Assembly: GCF_003208655.1 (NCBI RefSeq) | Contig: NZ_QKLU01000001.1 | Span: forward strand, 868,001 to 932,000 | Direction of reading: 5' to 3' | Origin: Pedobacter nutrimenti | GTDB lineage: Bacteria; Bacteroidota; Bacteroidia; Sphingobacteriales; Sphingobacteriaceae | DNA length: 64,000 nucleotides | In this document: one piece after another, positions 45,049 through 53,739 of the stretch | How positions within the stretch are numbered: position 1 is the stretch's first letter | Layout: each line of letters begins with the position of its first letter | The notes under the pieces: model-generated | What the model saw: only the letters and a program-made list of their open reading frames with translations | What the model was told of the DNA's origin: nothing | Database searches by the model: none | Position numbers and translations under genes: made by a program

Positions 45049-46088
45049 AACAAAGAGTATTTTTATACCTGATGCTCAGCGGCTTACTAATTTCATCTGC
45101 AGTGCTGTCCCTCTGTGTTGGAGCTGTAGGGATCCCGCTAAAAGAAGTTTTGGTCATTCTGGGTAAGAAATTTGGCCTTTTTTCACAGTGGCCTGTTTCT
45201 GCGCAATATGAAGGCGTGTTGAATATTGTCAGAATTCCAAGGGTATTGCTGGGTTTACTTGTTGGGGCCGCACTCGGCATTTCAGGTGCAGCCATACAGG
45301 GTATTTTCAGGAACCCGCTTGCAGAGCCCAGCCTGATCGGTATTTCAGCGGGCGCTTCTTTAATGGCCGTATTGATCATTGTCCTGGAACTTTCCCTGTT
45401 TGCAGCTTTAAGTAATCTACTGGGTTATTATTTACTCGTTTTCGGGGCTTTTGCAGGCGCAGGCATTGCCTCATTAATCGTTTACCAGCTTTCCAGAAAT
45501 GAGGGCAAATCCAATGTGGCAACCATGCTGCTTGCCGGTATTGCCATTAATGCACTTGCGGGTGCTCTGACCGGGTTGGTTACTTTCGCAGCCGATGACC
45601 ATCAGCTGAGAAACATTACTTTCTGGATGCTGGGCAGTCTTGCAGGTGCAACCTGGGAAACCGTCCTGGCCATTAGCCCTTTTGTGATGATCCCCTTGCT
45701 TTTACTCCCCCCGATGGGCAAAGCTTTAAACACTTTTGCCCTGGGCGAATTACAGGCCAGTCAGCTCGGCCTTAAAATCAATAAGGTAAAAAGAAATATA
45801 GTGATCCTCTCCACCATGGCAGTAGGTGCGTCTGTGGCCGTTTCCGGAATCATCAGTTTTGTTGGTTTACTGGTACCGCATACCGTCAGGCTGCTCATTG
45901 GGGTAGATAACAAACAGGTACTCCCGGCCTCGGCGCTGTGTGGTGCATTGATGCTCACCCTGGCAGATATGCTGTGCAGAACCCTGCTTGCCCCGGTAGA
46001 ACTTCCAATCGGTGTCATTACCGCATTATTGGGTACGCCGCTGTTTCTGTATATTCTGGTTAAGGACAAAAAAAAACTTGTATTATAA
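45042..46088 (+). CDS. hmuU: Heme/iron ABC transporter permease, FecCD family
   Basis: A 348-residue inner-membrane permease with about ten helices. FecCD signatures: RIPRVLLGLLVGAALGISGA, QGIFRNPLAEPSLIGISAGA, FWMLGSLAGATWE and FVGLLVPHTVRLLIG. The ATG at 45042 overlaps the end of hmuT. It works with HmuT and HmuV to move heme into the cytoplasm. Confidence 0.94.
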   Translation: MVKQRVFLYLMLSGLLISSAVLSLCVGAVGIPLKEVLVILGKKFGLFSQWPVSAQYEGVLNIVRIPRVLLGLLVGAALGISGAAIQGIFRNPLAEPSLIGISAGASLMAVLIIVLELSLFAALSNLLGYYLLVFGAFAGAGIASLIVYQLSRNEGKSNVATMLLAGIAINALAGALTGLVTFAADDHQLRNITFWMLGSLAGATWETVLAISPFVMIPLLLLPPMGKALNTFALGELQASQLGLKINKVKRNIVILSTMAVGASVAVSGIISFVGLLVPHTVRLLIGVDNKQVLPASALCGALMLTLADMLCRTLLAPVELPIGVITALLGTPLFLYILVKDKKKLVL

Positions 46089-46089
46089 A

Positions 46090-46896
46090 ATGTTAACAGC
46101 AGAAGGAATAAGTTATAAGATAGGTCAAAATACCTTGGTTAAGGACATCTCTTTCAGTATGCGTCCTGGAGAATTATTATTGGTTTTGGGCGCAAATGGC
46201 GCAGGAAAATCGACCTTGTTGCGCATGCTTAGCGGAGAAAAGAAAAGCTCCTGCGGCCACATTAAACTATATCAAAAAGAAATTTCTGATTATCCCCCAC
46301 AGGAGCTGGCGCTCAAAAGAGCGGTATTAAACCAACAGAATATAGTAACGATGGCCTTTTCTGCTGAAGAAATTGTGATGATGGGCAGATATCCCCATTA
46401 TAAAAACAACCCGGGCCAAACGGACCTGAATATCATAGATGAAGTACTGCAATTGTGTGGTATCACCAGCCTGAGAACACGTTCTTACCTGAGTTTATCT
46501 GGCGGCGAACAACAGCGGGTCCAGCTGGCAAGGACACTTGCCCAGATCTGGGACATTCCCGGTGCCTTGCTTTTGCTGGACGAGCCTGTAGCGGCCCTTG
46601 ATGTCCAATATCAGCAGCAAACATTGGCTATAGCAAGACAACTCGCCAAAAGGGGCTTTATGGTGCTTGGCATTTTACATGACATCAATCTGGCCGCTCA
46701 ATATGCAGACCGGATCCTGATGCTTAAAAAGGGAAGAAAATGGTATGACGGGAGCCCTGCAGAAGTCCTCAGCAGCAAAAGTATCTATGAAATTTTCGAA
46801 ATAGATTCAGATATTTATACCAATCCACGAACATTAAAACACTTCTTTATTCCAAAAGACGTTCCAATTGAGTTAAATAATCAAATTTCAATCTGA
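46090..46896 (+). CDS. hmuV: Heme ABC transporter ATP-binding protein
   Basis: A 268-residue ATPase. Start at ATG 46090 (MLTAEGISYK), 1 bp after the permease stop; the longer frame from 46012 would lie within hmuU. Walker A LGANGAGKST, signature LSGGEQQR, Walker B LLLLDEPVAALD and switch ILHDINLAA are canonical for HmuV/FepC-type ATPases. Confidence 0.94.
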   Translation: MLTAEGISYKIGQNTLVKDISFSMRPGELLLVLGANGAGKSTLLRMLSGEKKSSCGHIKLYQKEISDYPPQELALKRAVLNQQNIVTMAFSAEEIVMMGRYPHYKNNPGQTDLNIIDEVLQLCGITSLRTRSYLSLSGGEQQRVQLARTLAQIWDIPGALLLLDEPVAALDVQYQQQTLAIARQLAKRGFMVLGILHDINLAAQYADRILMLKKGRKWYDGSPAEVLSSKSIYEIFEIDSDIYTNPRTLKHFFIPKDVPIELNNQISI

Positions 46897-46910
46897 TTAA
46901 AATCTAAAAA

Positions 46911-47045
46911 ATGAAAAAGGATCCATCGTCTGCACGAAACAGTACCTTTCTGAAATGGCTAAAAAAAATAGGCCTTTGGGGCTTTTTGTTTTTTCTTTTA
47001 AAAGGGCTTTTATGGTTGCTTTTAGGCTATCTGGCGCTCAAATAG
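46911..47045 (+). CDS. Small single-span membrane protein, 44 residues
   Basis: Begins MKKDPSSARNSTFLKWLKKI and ends LLGYLALK: a short basic N-terminus and one hydrophobic helix (about residues 20-43) with an internal lysine in LLKGLLW. It starts 14 bp after hmuV on the same strand, so it is likely in the hmuTUV transcript. No family recognised. It may be a small accessory subunit of the importer or part of an unrelated stress response. Too short for most gene callers. Confidence 0.65.
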   Translation: MKKDPSSARNSTFLKWLKKIGLWGFLFFLLKGLLWLLLGYLALK

Positions 47046-47294
47046 TAAAATCATTCTATAGCGTTTTGAAACATTTTTATGGGAATCACATAATATACCG
47101 TATTGATAGAGTAACATTACATTAAATTCTTAAATTTGGGTCCCCAGAAATCCAAATATGCAATTCTATTTTACAACTGCACCCGGCCCTATTCATTTCT
47201 CTGAGCTTCTTTTCCAAACCCTGAATATCAGGACTCAGTTTAACCGGACTTCCTTTTTTTCTGGATCTTTTTGAGCATTTAAATCAGATAAAAA

Positions 47295-48593
47295 ATGTCA
47301 ACGTTTATGCGCTCAAAAAGTCAGCGGTACTGGCAGTACATTACAGGCAAACCTGAAGAGTTTTCTTTTGAAAGCAGGATTTTCCACACAATTTCTTTTG
47401 TAGCCATTGTGGCCCTGTCTTTAGAAACCCTTTTTAATTTTTTTTTAACAACACTGCATAGCGCCGGCTTTATTTCCGGAACCATCTGTGTATTGCAACT
47501 GGGCATGTTTTTTTTAAGCCGCTTAAAAAAAAGGTTAACCCTTGCTGTAATTCTATCTGCCATAGAAATTAATATTGCTTGTGCGCTCGCTTATTTTTTC
47601 AATTCTGGAATTACAGGCAGCATGCTGCTTCTTTTTGTGGTTTCCTTATTTCTGGTTTTATTGGTGATCCCAAGAAAACAATGGCTGTTTTGGTTTTTTA
47701 TTAATCTTTTGGTGGTGATCCTGATTACCGGCTTAGAATATTATCATCCCCAACTCATTTTACAACAGTATAAAAACCGGGAAGAGCTGTTTACTGACCA
47801 GCTTTTCACCTATCTGATGGTGATTACACTGATCTACATCTGTACGGTCCAGTTAAGAAAAAATTATTTGCTCCAAAAGTCTCTGGCAGATGAAAAAGCC
47901 CATAAGCTTGAAATATTAAACAAAGAAAAAGACAAGCTTTTCTCTGTAATTTCACATGACCTCACCACGCCACTTGCCTCTGTAAAGCAATACCTGGACC
48001 TGCTGCAGCAAGTTGAACTAAGTGCAGAAGAAAAAGCGACTATTGAGCAGCAATTGGCACTTTCCATGTCCGACGCCCAGTTTCTGCTTCAAAATTTATT
48101 ACAATGGGCAAGAAGTCAATTTCAAAGCGGCCCCTTGCAGCTTCAGGTCCTTAACCTGAAAAAACAATTGGCCCCTACCCTGCAAATGTTTAACCAGATT
48201 GCATCAAAAAAAAGCATTTCCATTTACCCGGCAATACAGGATAAAACTGCTGTTGCCACTGACCCCAACATCCTTGACCTGGTGGTGAGAAACCTGCTCA
48301 ACAACGCCGTTAAATTTACCAGGCCCGGCGGGGAGATTACCCTTGGAACCACGGTCAATGACGGGCAATGTATCTTGTTCATTAAAGACAACGGCGTAGG
48401 CATAGCGCCCGAAAAACAAGCAAATATTTTTGGTCTTAAAACCGAGTCAGCCTATGGCACCTTCAATGAAAAAGGAACGGGCCTTGGCCTTATGCTCTGT
48501 AAAGAGTATATAGAACTTCAGGGCGGCAAGATCTGGTTTGAAAGCACAGCTTCGGGCACCACCTTTTATGTGTCCATGTCTATAGCAGATTAG
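47295..48593 (+). CDS. Orphan membrane sensor histidine kinase
   Basis: A 432-residue kinase with six predicted helices (about 30-185), coiled-coil linker (190-215), H-box FSVISHDLTTPLASV with phospho-acceptor H221, N-box RNLLNNAVKFTRPGG and G-boxes DNGVGIAPE and GTGLGLMLCKEY. No response regulator gene is adjacent; it must act on a regulator elsewhere. It sits 249 bp after the small membrane protein gene, likely with its own promoter. Confidence 0.92.
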   Translation: MSTFMRSKSQRYWQYITGKPEEFSFESRIFHTISFVAIVALSLETLFNFFLTTLHSAGFISGTICVLQLGMFFLSRLKKRLTLAVILSAIEINIACALAYFFNSGITGSMLLLFVVSLFLVLLVIPRKQWLFWFFINLLVVILITGLEYYHPQLILQQYKNREELFTDQLFTYLMVITLIYICTVQLRKNYLLQKSLADEKAHKLEILNKEKDKLFSVISHDLTTPLASVKQYLDLLQQVELSAEEKATIEQQLALSMSDAQFLLQNLLQWARSQFQSGPLQLQVLNLKKQLAPTLQMFNQIASKKSISIYPAIQDKTAVATDPNILDLVVRNLLNNAVKFTRPGGEITLGTTVNDGQCILFIKDNGVGIAPEKQANIFGLKTESAYGTFNEKGTGLGLMLCKEYIELQGGKIWFESTASGTTFYVSMSIAD

Positions 48594-48606
48594 CCTGATT
48601 AAAACA

Positions 48607-48634
48607 AAGGGCAGCAGAATGTTCTGCTGCCCTT
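48607..48634. terminator. Terminator between convergent kinase and porin-like genes
   Basis: AAGGGCAGCAGAA (48607-48619) pairs perfectly with TTCTGCTGCCCTT (48622-48634) across a 2-nt spacer (effectively a 4-nt loop), 13 bp past the kinase stop. It could serve both strands. Confidence 0.82.
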
Positions 48635-48682
48635 AAGAAAGATAGAGTTTATTAATGTAAAGAGCGGTAATACCTTCTTCTG

Positions 48683-49297
48683 TCAATTAAGAATCAGAGA
48701 TTGCATTAAACCAAATTCAAGCCTGTTCATTCTGGGTGCATCACGTGTGGTCAGGTTTTCAAAGCTCTGAAGGCCTTTATTATACCTGAAATATATTCTG
48801 GTTTTTGAGCTTAGTTTTAATTGCGCATCCAAGGCAAGGGAAACATAATTTTTAAAAGCATCCTGTCCGTTCTGCAATTTATATTTATCCCTATTGCTCT
48901 GGAAGTTCCATTGCGGGCCAAGTCCAATACGGATAAAATTAACCGGTTTTAACTGCAACAGAAACGGAATAGACCAGTAGCCCATGCCTTTCAGACCTGC
49001 ATCCAGCCCTGGGTAATCATTTAAATTATCTACCCGGACACGGTTGTATAAAAACTCTGTCTGAAAACTAAACAGAGGCAGTGCTTCAAAACTGAGGTAT
49101 ACACCCGCCTGATAGCTGTAACGGATTGTCCCATAAAAATCATTGTGGTTTATTTTTGTTCCTACAGCACCTAGTTTAGTTCCGAAATCTATTCCCGGAA
49201 TAGATGGTCCGGATTTGTTGTAGTCTTTCTGCTGTGCTCTACTGCTTATGCTAATCCAAAAAATAAGATTTATTACTAAAAAAACTCGCTTCATCAT
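48683..49297 (-). CDS. PorT-like outer-membrane beta-barrel protein
   Basis: A 204-residue protein from the ATG at 49297, giving signal peptide MMKRVFLVINLIFWISISSRAQ; the longer frame to 49333 would bury the signal and was not used. The mature part has alternating beta strands (IRYSYQAGVYLSFEALPLFSFQTEFLYNRV in pieces) and ends FGLMQSLILN, an outer_membrane_beta-barrel_2 (PorT family) layout. Function not known. Confidence 0.78.
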   Translation of the reverse strand: MMKRVFLVINLIFWISISSRAQQKDYNKSGPSIPGIDFGTKLGAVGTKINHNDFYGTIRYSYQAGVYLSFEALPLFSFQTEFLYNRVRVDNLNDYPGLDAGLKGMGYWSIPFLLQLKPVNFIRIGLGPQWNFQSNRDKYKLQNGQDAFKNYVSLALDAQLKLSSKTRIYFRYNKGLQSFENLTTRDAPRMNRLEFGLMQSLILN

Positions 49298-49422
49298 AGG
49301 GTACCTGATCGATAGATAAGAATATACCCTCAAAACTATAGGACGGGTATATGCTTTTTGAAAAGATTATACCAAAGCCTTCAAAAATTCTACAAAAGCC
49401 ATGTTTTCCCCCTACTTTTCCT

Positions 49423-50187
49423 TTAAATTTCTTTTTTCGCGAAATTACTGAAGAAGGCTTTTCTGTAAGCCTCTCCTAAAGGAACTTCTTTGGTGCCCAG
49501 GTACAGGGTGTGTAAATCGAAAGAGGTAATTCTTGATGTATTGACCAGATAAGACTTCCCCACCCTCATAAAAAGCCTTTCCGGCAAGCGGCTGTGCATG
49601 CCTTTCAGATTGACCGCTGTGATGAGCTTTTCCTCCCCAATGTGCAGGATTACATAATCTTTTAAACCCTCCACATAGCAGATGTCATTATAATATACTT
49701 TATAAAATCTGCGTTCCGCTTTTATAAATAAATAATCTTCCGTAGAATCCCCCAATTCAGAGGGGGCTTCCTTAGACTGAAGCAGCTCATGCATCAGGGC
49801 CGCTTTCTGTACTGCTTTTTCAAAACGTTCCTGCTGTATGGGCTTTAAAAGGTAATCCACTGCATCCAAATCATAGCTTTTTATCGCATATTGTTCGTAA
49901 GCAGTTGTAAAAATAACCAGGGTTTTTCCGGATATACTTCCTGCAAATTCAAGACCGCTGGTACCTGGCATACGGATGTCCAGAAAAACCAGATCAACTT
50001 CGGTTTGATGCAGATAGGATATCGCGTCCAGCGCATTGTTAAAACTGCTCAGCAGTTCCAATCCTTTTTCCTTTGCAATAAGCCTGTGCATGCCTTCCCT
50101 GGCTAAGGGTTCATCATCGACTACGATACATTTCATCTTATTTGGGTTATTTTCTTTTATCAAATCTGAATTCTTGATGTTCATCAT
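49423..50187 (-). CDS. LytTR-family response regulator
   Basis: A 254-residue regulator with phospho-acceptor D70 (VFLDIRMPG), YLLKPIQQERF and a C-terminal LytTR domain with YVEGLKDYVILHI and FMRVGKSYLVNTSRI. The ATG at 50187 overlaps the kinase stop (TAATG); an internal ATG at 50136 (MKCIVVDDEP) gives a conventional receiver start and may be the real one. Very similar to the regulator at 15705. Confidence 0.93.
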   Translation of the reverse strand: MMNIKNSDLIKENNPNKMKCIVVDDEPLAREGMHRLIAKEKGLELLSSFNNALDAISYLHQTEVDLVFLDIRMPGTSGLEFAGSISGKTLVIFTTAYEQYAIKSYDLDAVDYLLKPIQQERFEKAVQKAALMHELLQSKEAPSELGDSTEDYLFIKAERRFYKVYYNDICYVEGLKDYVILHIGEEKLITAVNLKGMHSRLPERLFMRVGKSYLVNTSRITSFDLHTLYLGTKEVPLGEAYRKAFFSNFAKKEI

Positions 50188-51257
50188 TAGGATGGTAAAG
50201 GAATTTTCATGTTCACCAGGTAATTTAAATGACCGGCATCCAGTTCAAGAATAAAATCTTCTGCATACAAAAGTTCCAGTCTGCGACGGATATTGGCTAA
50301 ACCGATCCCTCCGTTACTACGTTCCTGTTTAAGGGGATGCTCTGGCACTGAATTGCTGCAGCTAAAGCATAAAAAGGAATTGTTTACGCTCAACCATAAT
50401 TTTACGAAGGAAGGCTGGTGAATATCGTAACTATGCTTAACTGCATTTTCTACAAATGGAATAAACAGAAAATGGGGAATCATGATGCCCATCAGGGAAC
50501 CGGAAAGGTTAATTTCATAATCAAACCCTTCCCTGCGTATCTTTTCCAGTTCCAGAAAGTCTTCCAAAAAATTAAGGTCGTTGCGCAAGGGAACAAGCTC
50601 CCTGTCCCCGTCATACAACTGGTAGCGGAGCATCCGGCTCAAACTGATCAGTACTGCAGAAGCCTTATCCGGATTGGTTTGTGTGAGCACATGGGCATTG
50701 TTTAGGGTATTGAACAGAAAATGCGGATTGACCTGCCCTTTAAGCTGGGAAAGCTCTGCCCTGAGGGCCTGTTGTTTGACCTCTGCCAGGGTCTGGCTGT
50801 CCTTAACCCAGCGCTGAAATAGTTTAACTGCAGTAGAGGCGGCCATCACGATAGCAAAAACCAATAAAAAGCCTAAAAAGGCCTGGACCATATTCCTTTC
50901 AATCTGAACGGGATTGATCCTGTATTTCTGTAAAAATTCATCTCCGGTAATCAACAGTAAAAAACTGCCCAGTATCAGCAGGATTACTGTAAACATATAG
51001 GCCAAAAGTTTTCCTTTGAACAGCAAGCGGGGAACCAGCAGGTACATGTTCAGATAAAAAGGTGTGATGAACCAAAGAAACAGTGCTGCAGTGACATAGA
51101 TGGTGATATTTCCGTAATATTTTTGCTCAGGCTCCCCACCTGAAAGCAGGCTTAAAAGTGTAAGAACCAAAATAAGGCTTAGGTGCCGGACCAATCGTGT
51201 CTTTGGGCTCATTAAAAATCTCAGGAACAAACTCTGATCATTCGACGTTTCCTTCAT
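50187..51257 (-). CDS. LytS-type sensor histidine kinase
   Basis: A 356-residue kinase: four membrane helices (about 24-145), H-box LKGQVNPHFLFNTLNNAH with H179, and FIPFVENAVKHS and GGIGLANIRRRLELLY in the ATPase part. Translationally coupled to the LytTR regulator. Paralogue of the kinase at 14656-15708. Confidence 0.93.
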   Translation of the reverse strand: MKETSNDQSLFLRFLMSPKTRLVRHLSLILVLTLLSLLSGGEPEQKYYGNITIYVTAALFLWFITPFYLNMYLLVPRLLFKGKLLAYMFTVILLILGSFLLLITGDEFLQKYRINPVQIERNMVQAFLGFLLVFAIVMAASTAVKLFQRWVKDSQTLAEVKQQALRAELSQLKGQVNPHFLFNTLNNAHVLTQTNPDKASAVLISLSRMLRYQLYDGDRELVPLRNDLNFLEDFLELEKIRREGFDYEINLSGSLMGIMIPHFLFIPFVENAVKHSYDIHQPSFVKLWLSVNNSFLCFSCSNSVPEHPLKQERSNGGIGLANIRRRLELLYAEDFILELDAGHLNYLVNMKIPLPS

Positions 51258-51421
51258 AACCGCTAAATATCCAGGATTAGGCCCAAAAGGCCAATTTTTT
51301 TAGACCAACCCCCTTATGTAATATACCAAATTCGGAAAAAGTAAAATTAACCTCGGGTAGCAAAAGGTAAATTTCTTGTATAAAACATTTATTTTATAAT
51401 TTCTCATGACTACTTTTAAAC

Positions 51422-52024
51422 ATGGAAAACTATAAAACCGTTGCTGAATCTCAAACCACCCTCACAGAGCTGATGATCCCTTCTTATGCCAATTTTGGCG
51501 GTAAGATCCATGGAGGCATCATTATGGGCTTAATGGACAAAGTCGCCTATGTATGTGCAGCAAAACATGCCGGGGCCTATTGTGTTACAGCTTCTGTCGA
51601 TGCCATTGATTTTCTTGCCCCGGTAGAAGTTGGGGAGCTGATTTCACTGATGGCTTCTGTAAATTACGTCAGTAATACTTCACTGGTTGTCGGGATCAGG
51701 GTGATCTCTGAAAATGTAAAAACCAAAGAGGTCAAACATACCAATACCAGTTATTTCACCATGGTTGCCATGGACGAACACCGCAGTACGGTTCAGGTTC
51801 CCGGGCTTATTCTTAAATCTGACGAAGAGATCAGGAGGTTTTTTCAGGCTTTCCATAAAAAGGAATTGAAAAAATACCTGCGCATGGAAGAGAAAAGAAT
51901 GAAAAATGAATTTGAGATCGCCGAATCCATTGAAATTATAAAAAATGAAAGGTGCATTATAGAAATGGAACCCTCTGCCCCCGCCCCGCTTAAAACAATT
52001 CCAGGTGCTGCTGAAAAGAGCTGA
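51422..52024 (+). CDS. Acyl-CoA thioesterase, hotdog fold
   Basis: A 200-residue hotdog thioesterase of the YciA/BACH group. The active-site region is YANFGGKIHGGIIMGLMDKV (N24, H30, D39), followed by ASVDAIDFLAPVEVGELIS and TSYFTMVAMDE. A C-terminal extension of ~50 charged residues (EKRMKNEFEIAESIEII) is longer than in typical YciA. It overlaps the convergent CAT-family gene by 35 bp at the 3' end. Confidence 0.88.
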   Translation: MENYKTVAESQTTLTELMIPSYANFGGKIHGGIIMGLMDKVAYVCAAKHAGAYCVTASVDAIDFLAPVEVGELISLMASVNYVSNTSLVVGIRVISENVKTKEVKHTNTSYFTMVAMDEHRSTVQVPGLILKSDEEIRRFFQAFHKKELKKYLRMEEKRMKNEFEIAESIEIIKNERCIIEMEPSAPAPLKTIPGAAEKS

Positions 52025-52625
52025 TCAATTTCGAAACGTGAACACCATCGCACAAAGCATGATGAACATGGATAGAAAGAGGCATAAGCACCTGTCCATT
52101 TTGCGCTTTCACTTTGCCAAATACAATTTTAGGGATGCTGTCGGCCGATTGTTTTTGAGCATGTTGCAAGGCAGTAAATTCAATTCCTGTTAAAACAGAA
52201 AAATGAATCACATCCTTTCGGTCAGCTTTGCTTTGTAAACCCCTGGCGACCTTTTCCTGCGCGATTGCTTCTTTTACTTCTTTACAGAATACTTTAAAAT
52301 CCGGGTCATAACCGAAATAGGCAAAACCAAAAGTCTCGTCCCTTCTCAAAACGGTTACCGATCCGGATATGCATTCGTATTCACAGACTTGATCTTGTTC
52401 TATTCGATGTTTAAATTCCTTAAGAGCATTCACTGCCATTAGTGATTTATGCAGATAGAACAAAAAAAAGGGAATTTGATACGCTTTACAATAACGGTAG
52501 GCACTTGTACAGTTCAGCGCTGTGCTGATCCCAAAGAATGGCTGCTCAAAATCTTTAAAGAAATAGAAATGGTCCTTTCTTTTCCAAGCGGAAATGTCAA
52601 TTTTTGTCTTAGCTGAATGATTCAT
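51990..52625 (-). CDS. CatA-like O-acetyltransferase (chloramphenicol acetyltransferase family)
   Basis: A 211-residue trimer-type acetyltransferase. The catalytic motif HHALCDG (H189, D193) is the CAT HHxxxDG signature; FSVLTGIEFTAL and YDPDFKVFCKEV lie at family positions, and the length is the usual 210-220. Whether it acetylates chloramphenicol or another acceptor cannot be judged; many chromosomal members are not resistance genes. Divergent from an AraC gene. Confidence 0.85.
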   Translation of the reverse strand: MNHSAKTKIDISAWKRKDHFYFFKDFEQPFFGISTALNCTSAYRYCKAYQIPFFLFYLHKSLMAVNALKEFKHRIEQDQVCEYECISGSVTVLRRDETFGFAYFGYDPDFKVFCKEVKEAIAQEKVARGLQSKADRKDVIHFSVLTGIEFTALQHAQKQSADSIPKIVFGKVKAQNGQVLMPLSIHVHHALCDGVHVSKLISSFQQHLELF

Positions 52626-52717
52626 ATGCGAGTATTTTAATAAGCCCGGGGCAATTTTGTAAATTAGCAGCCCAAAGGACCTGAAGCCGCAATTTGAAAC
52701 ATCCAGCAGAATCTTGA

Positions 52718-52754
52718 TGTGCAGATCAGGATTTAAAATTGACCCAAAAGGATA
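52718..52754. promoter_or_regulatory. Possible AraC operator before the AraC gene at 52756
   Basis: Two related elements at exactly 21-bp spacing: TGTGC-N6-GGATT (52718-52733) and TTGAC-N6-GGATA (52739-52754). They end next to the ATG, as in the exporter/AraC gap, but the spacer is 6 not 7 and the agreement is weaker. Confidence 0.35.
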
Positions 52755-52755
52755 A

Positions 52756-53739
52756 ATGATGTATCAAATTGAAGGAGCTGAATTTTCCAGTCTGATCAGA
52801 AGGGAGTTTTCAAACAAATTTGTTTCTGCTGAACAGACTGGAAAGCTGGAAGATCAATTTATGTGCAAAAGCAGGACCGTCAGGGACCAGGACTTTGCCC
52901 TGCTCAATTTTTCCTCGGACTTTATTCAGGGGCTTCAGGTAAACCATATGGAAGATACCACACACGTTAGCCTGCATTTCCAGCTTTCGGGACAATCTGA
53001 GGCCCACATTTCGGGTTTCAAAGATACCGTACCGATAAAAGCCGGGCACTTTAACCTTCTGAATTGTGTGGACCCGGTAAGCACTTTTATTTTCCCAAAA
53101 CAGCGGCAATACGAATATCTGTGCCTGGGATTAAACCCTGTTTATTTTCAACAAACACTTTTAGAAGCGGGTACTGAATTTGAGCGGGTTTTAGAGGCCG
53201 CAGAAAAAAAGAAATCCTTTCGGCTGTTCCCCCGCAACCGGCCCATCAATACCTGGCAGCAAGATATCCTTCAAAGGATTAAAAACCCTCCGGTTATAGC
53301 CCCTCTTCAGTTCAGCTATATCCGCTCCATGGTTCAAGAACTTACCTTGATCACCTTAAGCCAGTATCCCGAAAATCATCAGAAACCTTCATCAAAACCA
53401 GATTTAAAAGAACAGGAACAATTACATGCCATAAAGGATTTTTTAGCCGAACATTATTTAGCCGACCTTAGTCTGCAAGGCATTAGCCGTACTTTCTTTT
53501 TGAATGAGTTTAAGCTCAAAAGCGGGTTCAAAAAATTATTCGGGACTACTGTTTTTGGTTATGTCCAGCAACTCCGTATGGAAAAGGCCCATATTCTGCT
53601 TACTTCCGGAGGTTATCGTGTTGGTGAAGTTGCAGCAATAGTTGGTTTTAGTTCCGATGCTGCTTTTATCCGTTCTTTCAGACAACATTATGGCCATTCC
53701 CCTGGCAAGTTAAAATCTGCGGGCACCTGCTCATTTTAA
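52756..53739 (+). CDS. PchR-like AraC-family transcriptional regulator
   Basis: A 327-residue regulator. N-terminal effector region with HVSLHFQLSGQSEAHISG; C-terminal double HTH (about 225-320) with LADLSLQGISRTFFLNEFKL, GYVQQLRMEKAHILLT and AFIRSFRQHYGHSPGKLK. Two adjacent ATGs (52756, 52759) are possible starts. It overlaps the convergent GH18 gene by 9 bp. Third PchR-like paralogue in the window; target unknown, perhaps itself or the divergent CAT-family gene. Confidence 0.9.
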   Translation: MMYQIEGAEFSSLIRREFSNKFVSAEQTGKLEDQFMCKSRTVRDQDFALLNFSSDFIQGLQVNHMEDTTHVSLHFQLSGQSEAHISGFKDTVPIKAGHFNLLNCVDPVSTFIFPKQRQYEYLCLGLNPVYFQQTLLEAGTEFERVLEAAEKKKSFRLFPRNRPINTWQQDILQRIKNPPVIAPLQFSYIRSMVQELTLITLSQYPENHQKPSSKPDLKEQEQLHAIKDFLAEHYLADLSLQGISRTFFLNEFKLKSGFKKLFGTTVFGYVQQLRMEKAHILLTSGGYRVGEVAAIVGFSSDAAFIRSFRQHYGHSPGKLKSAGTCSF

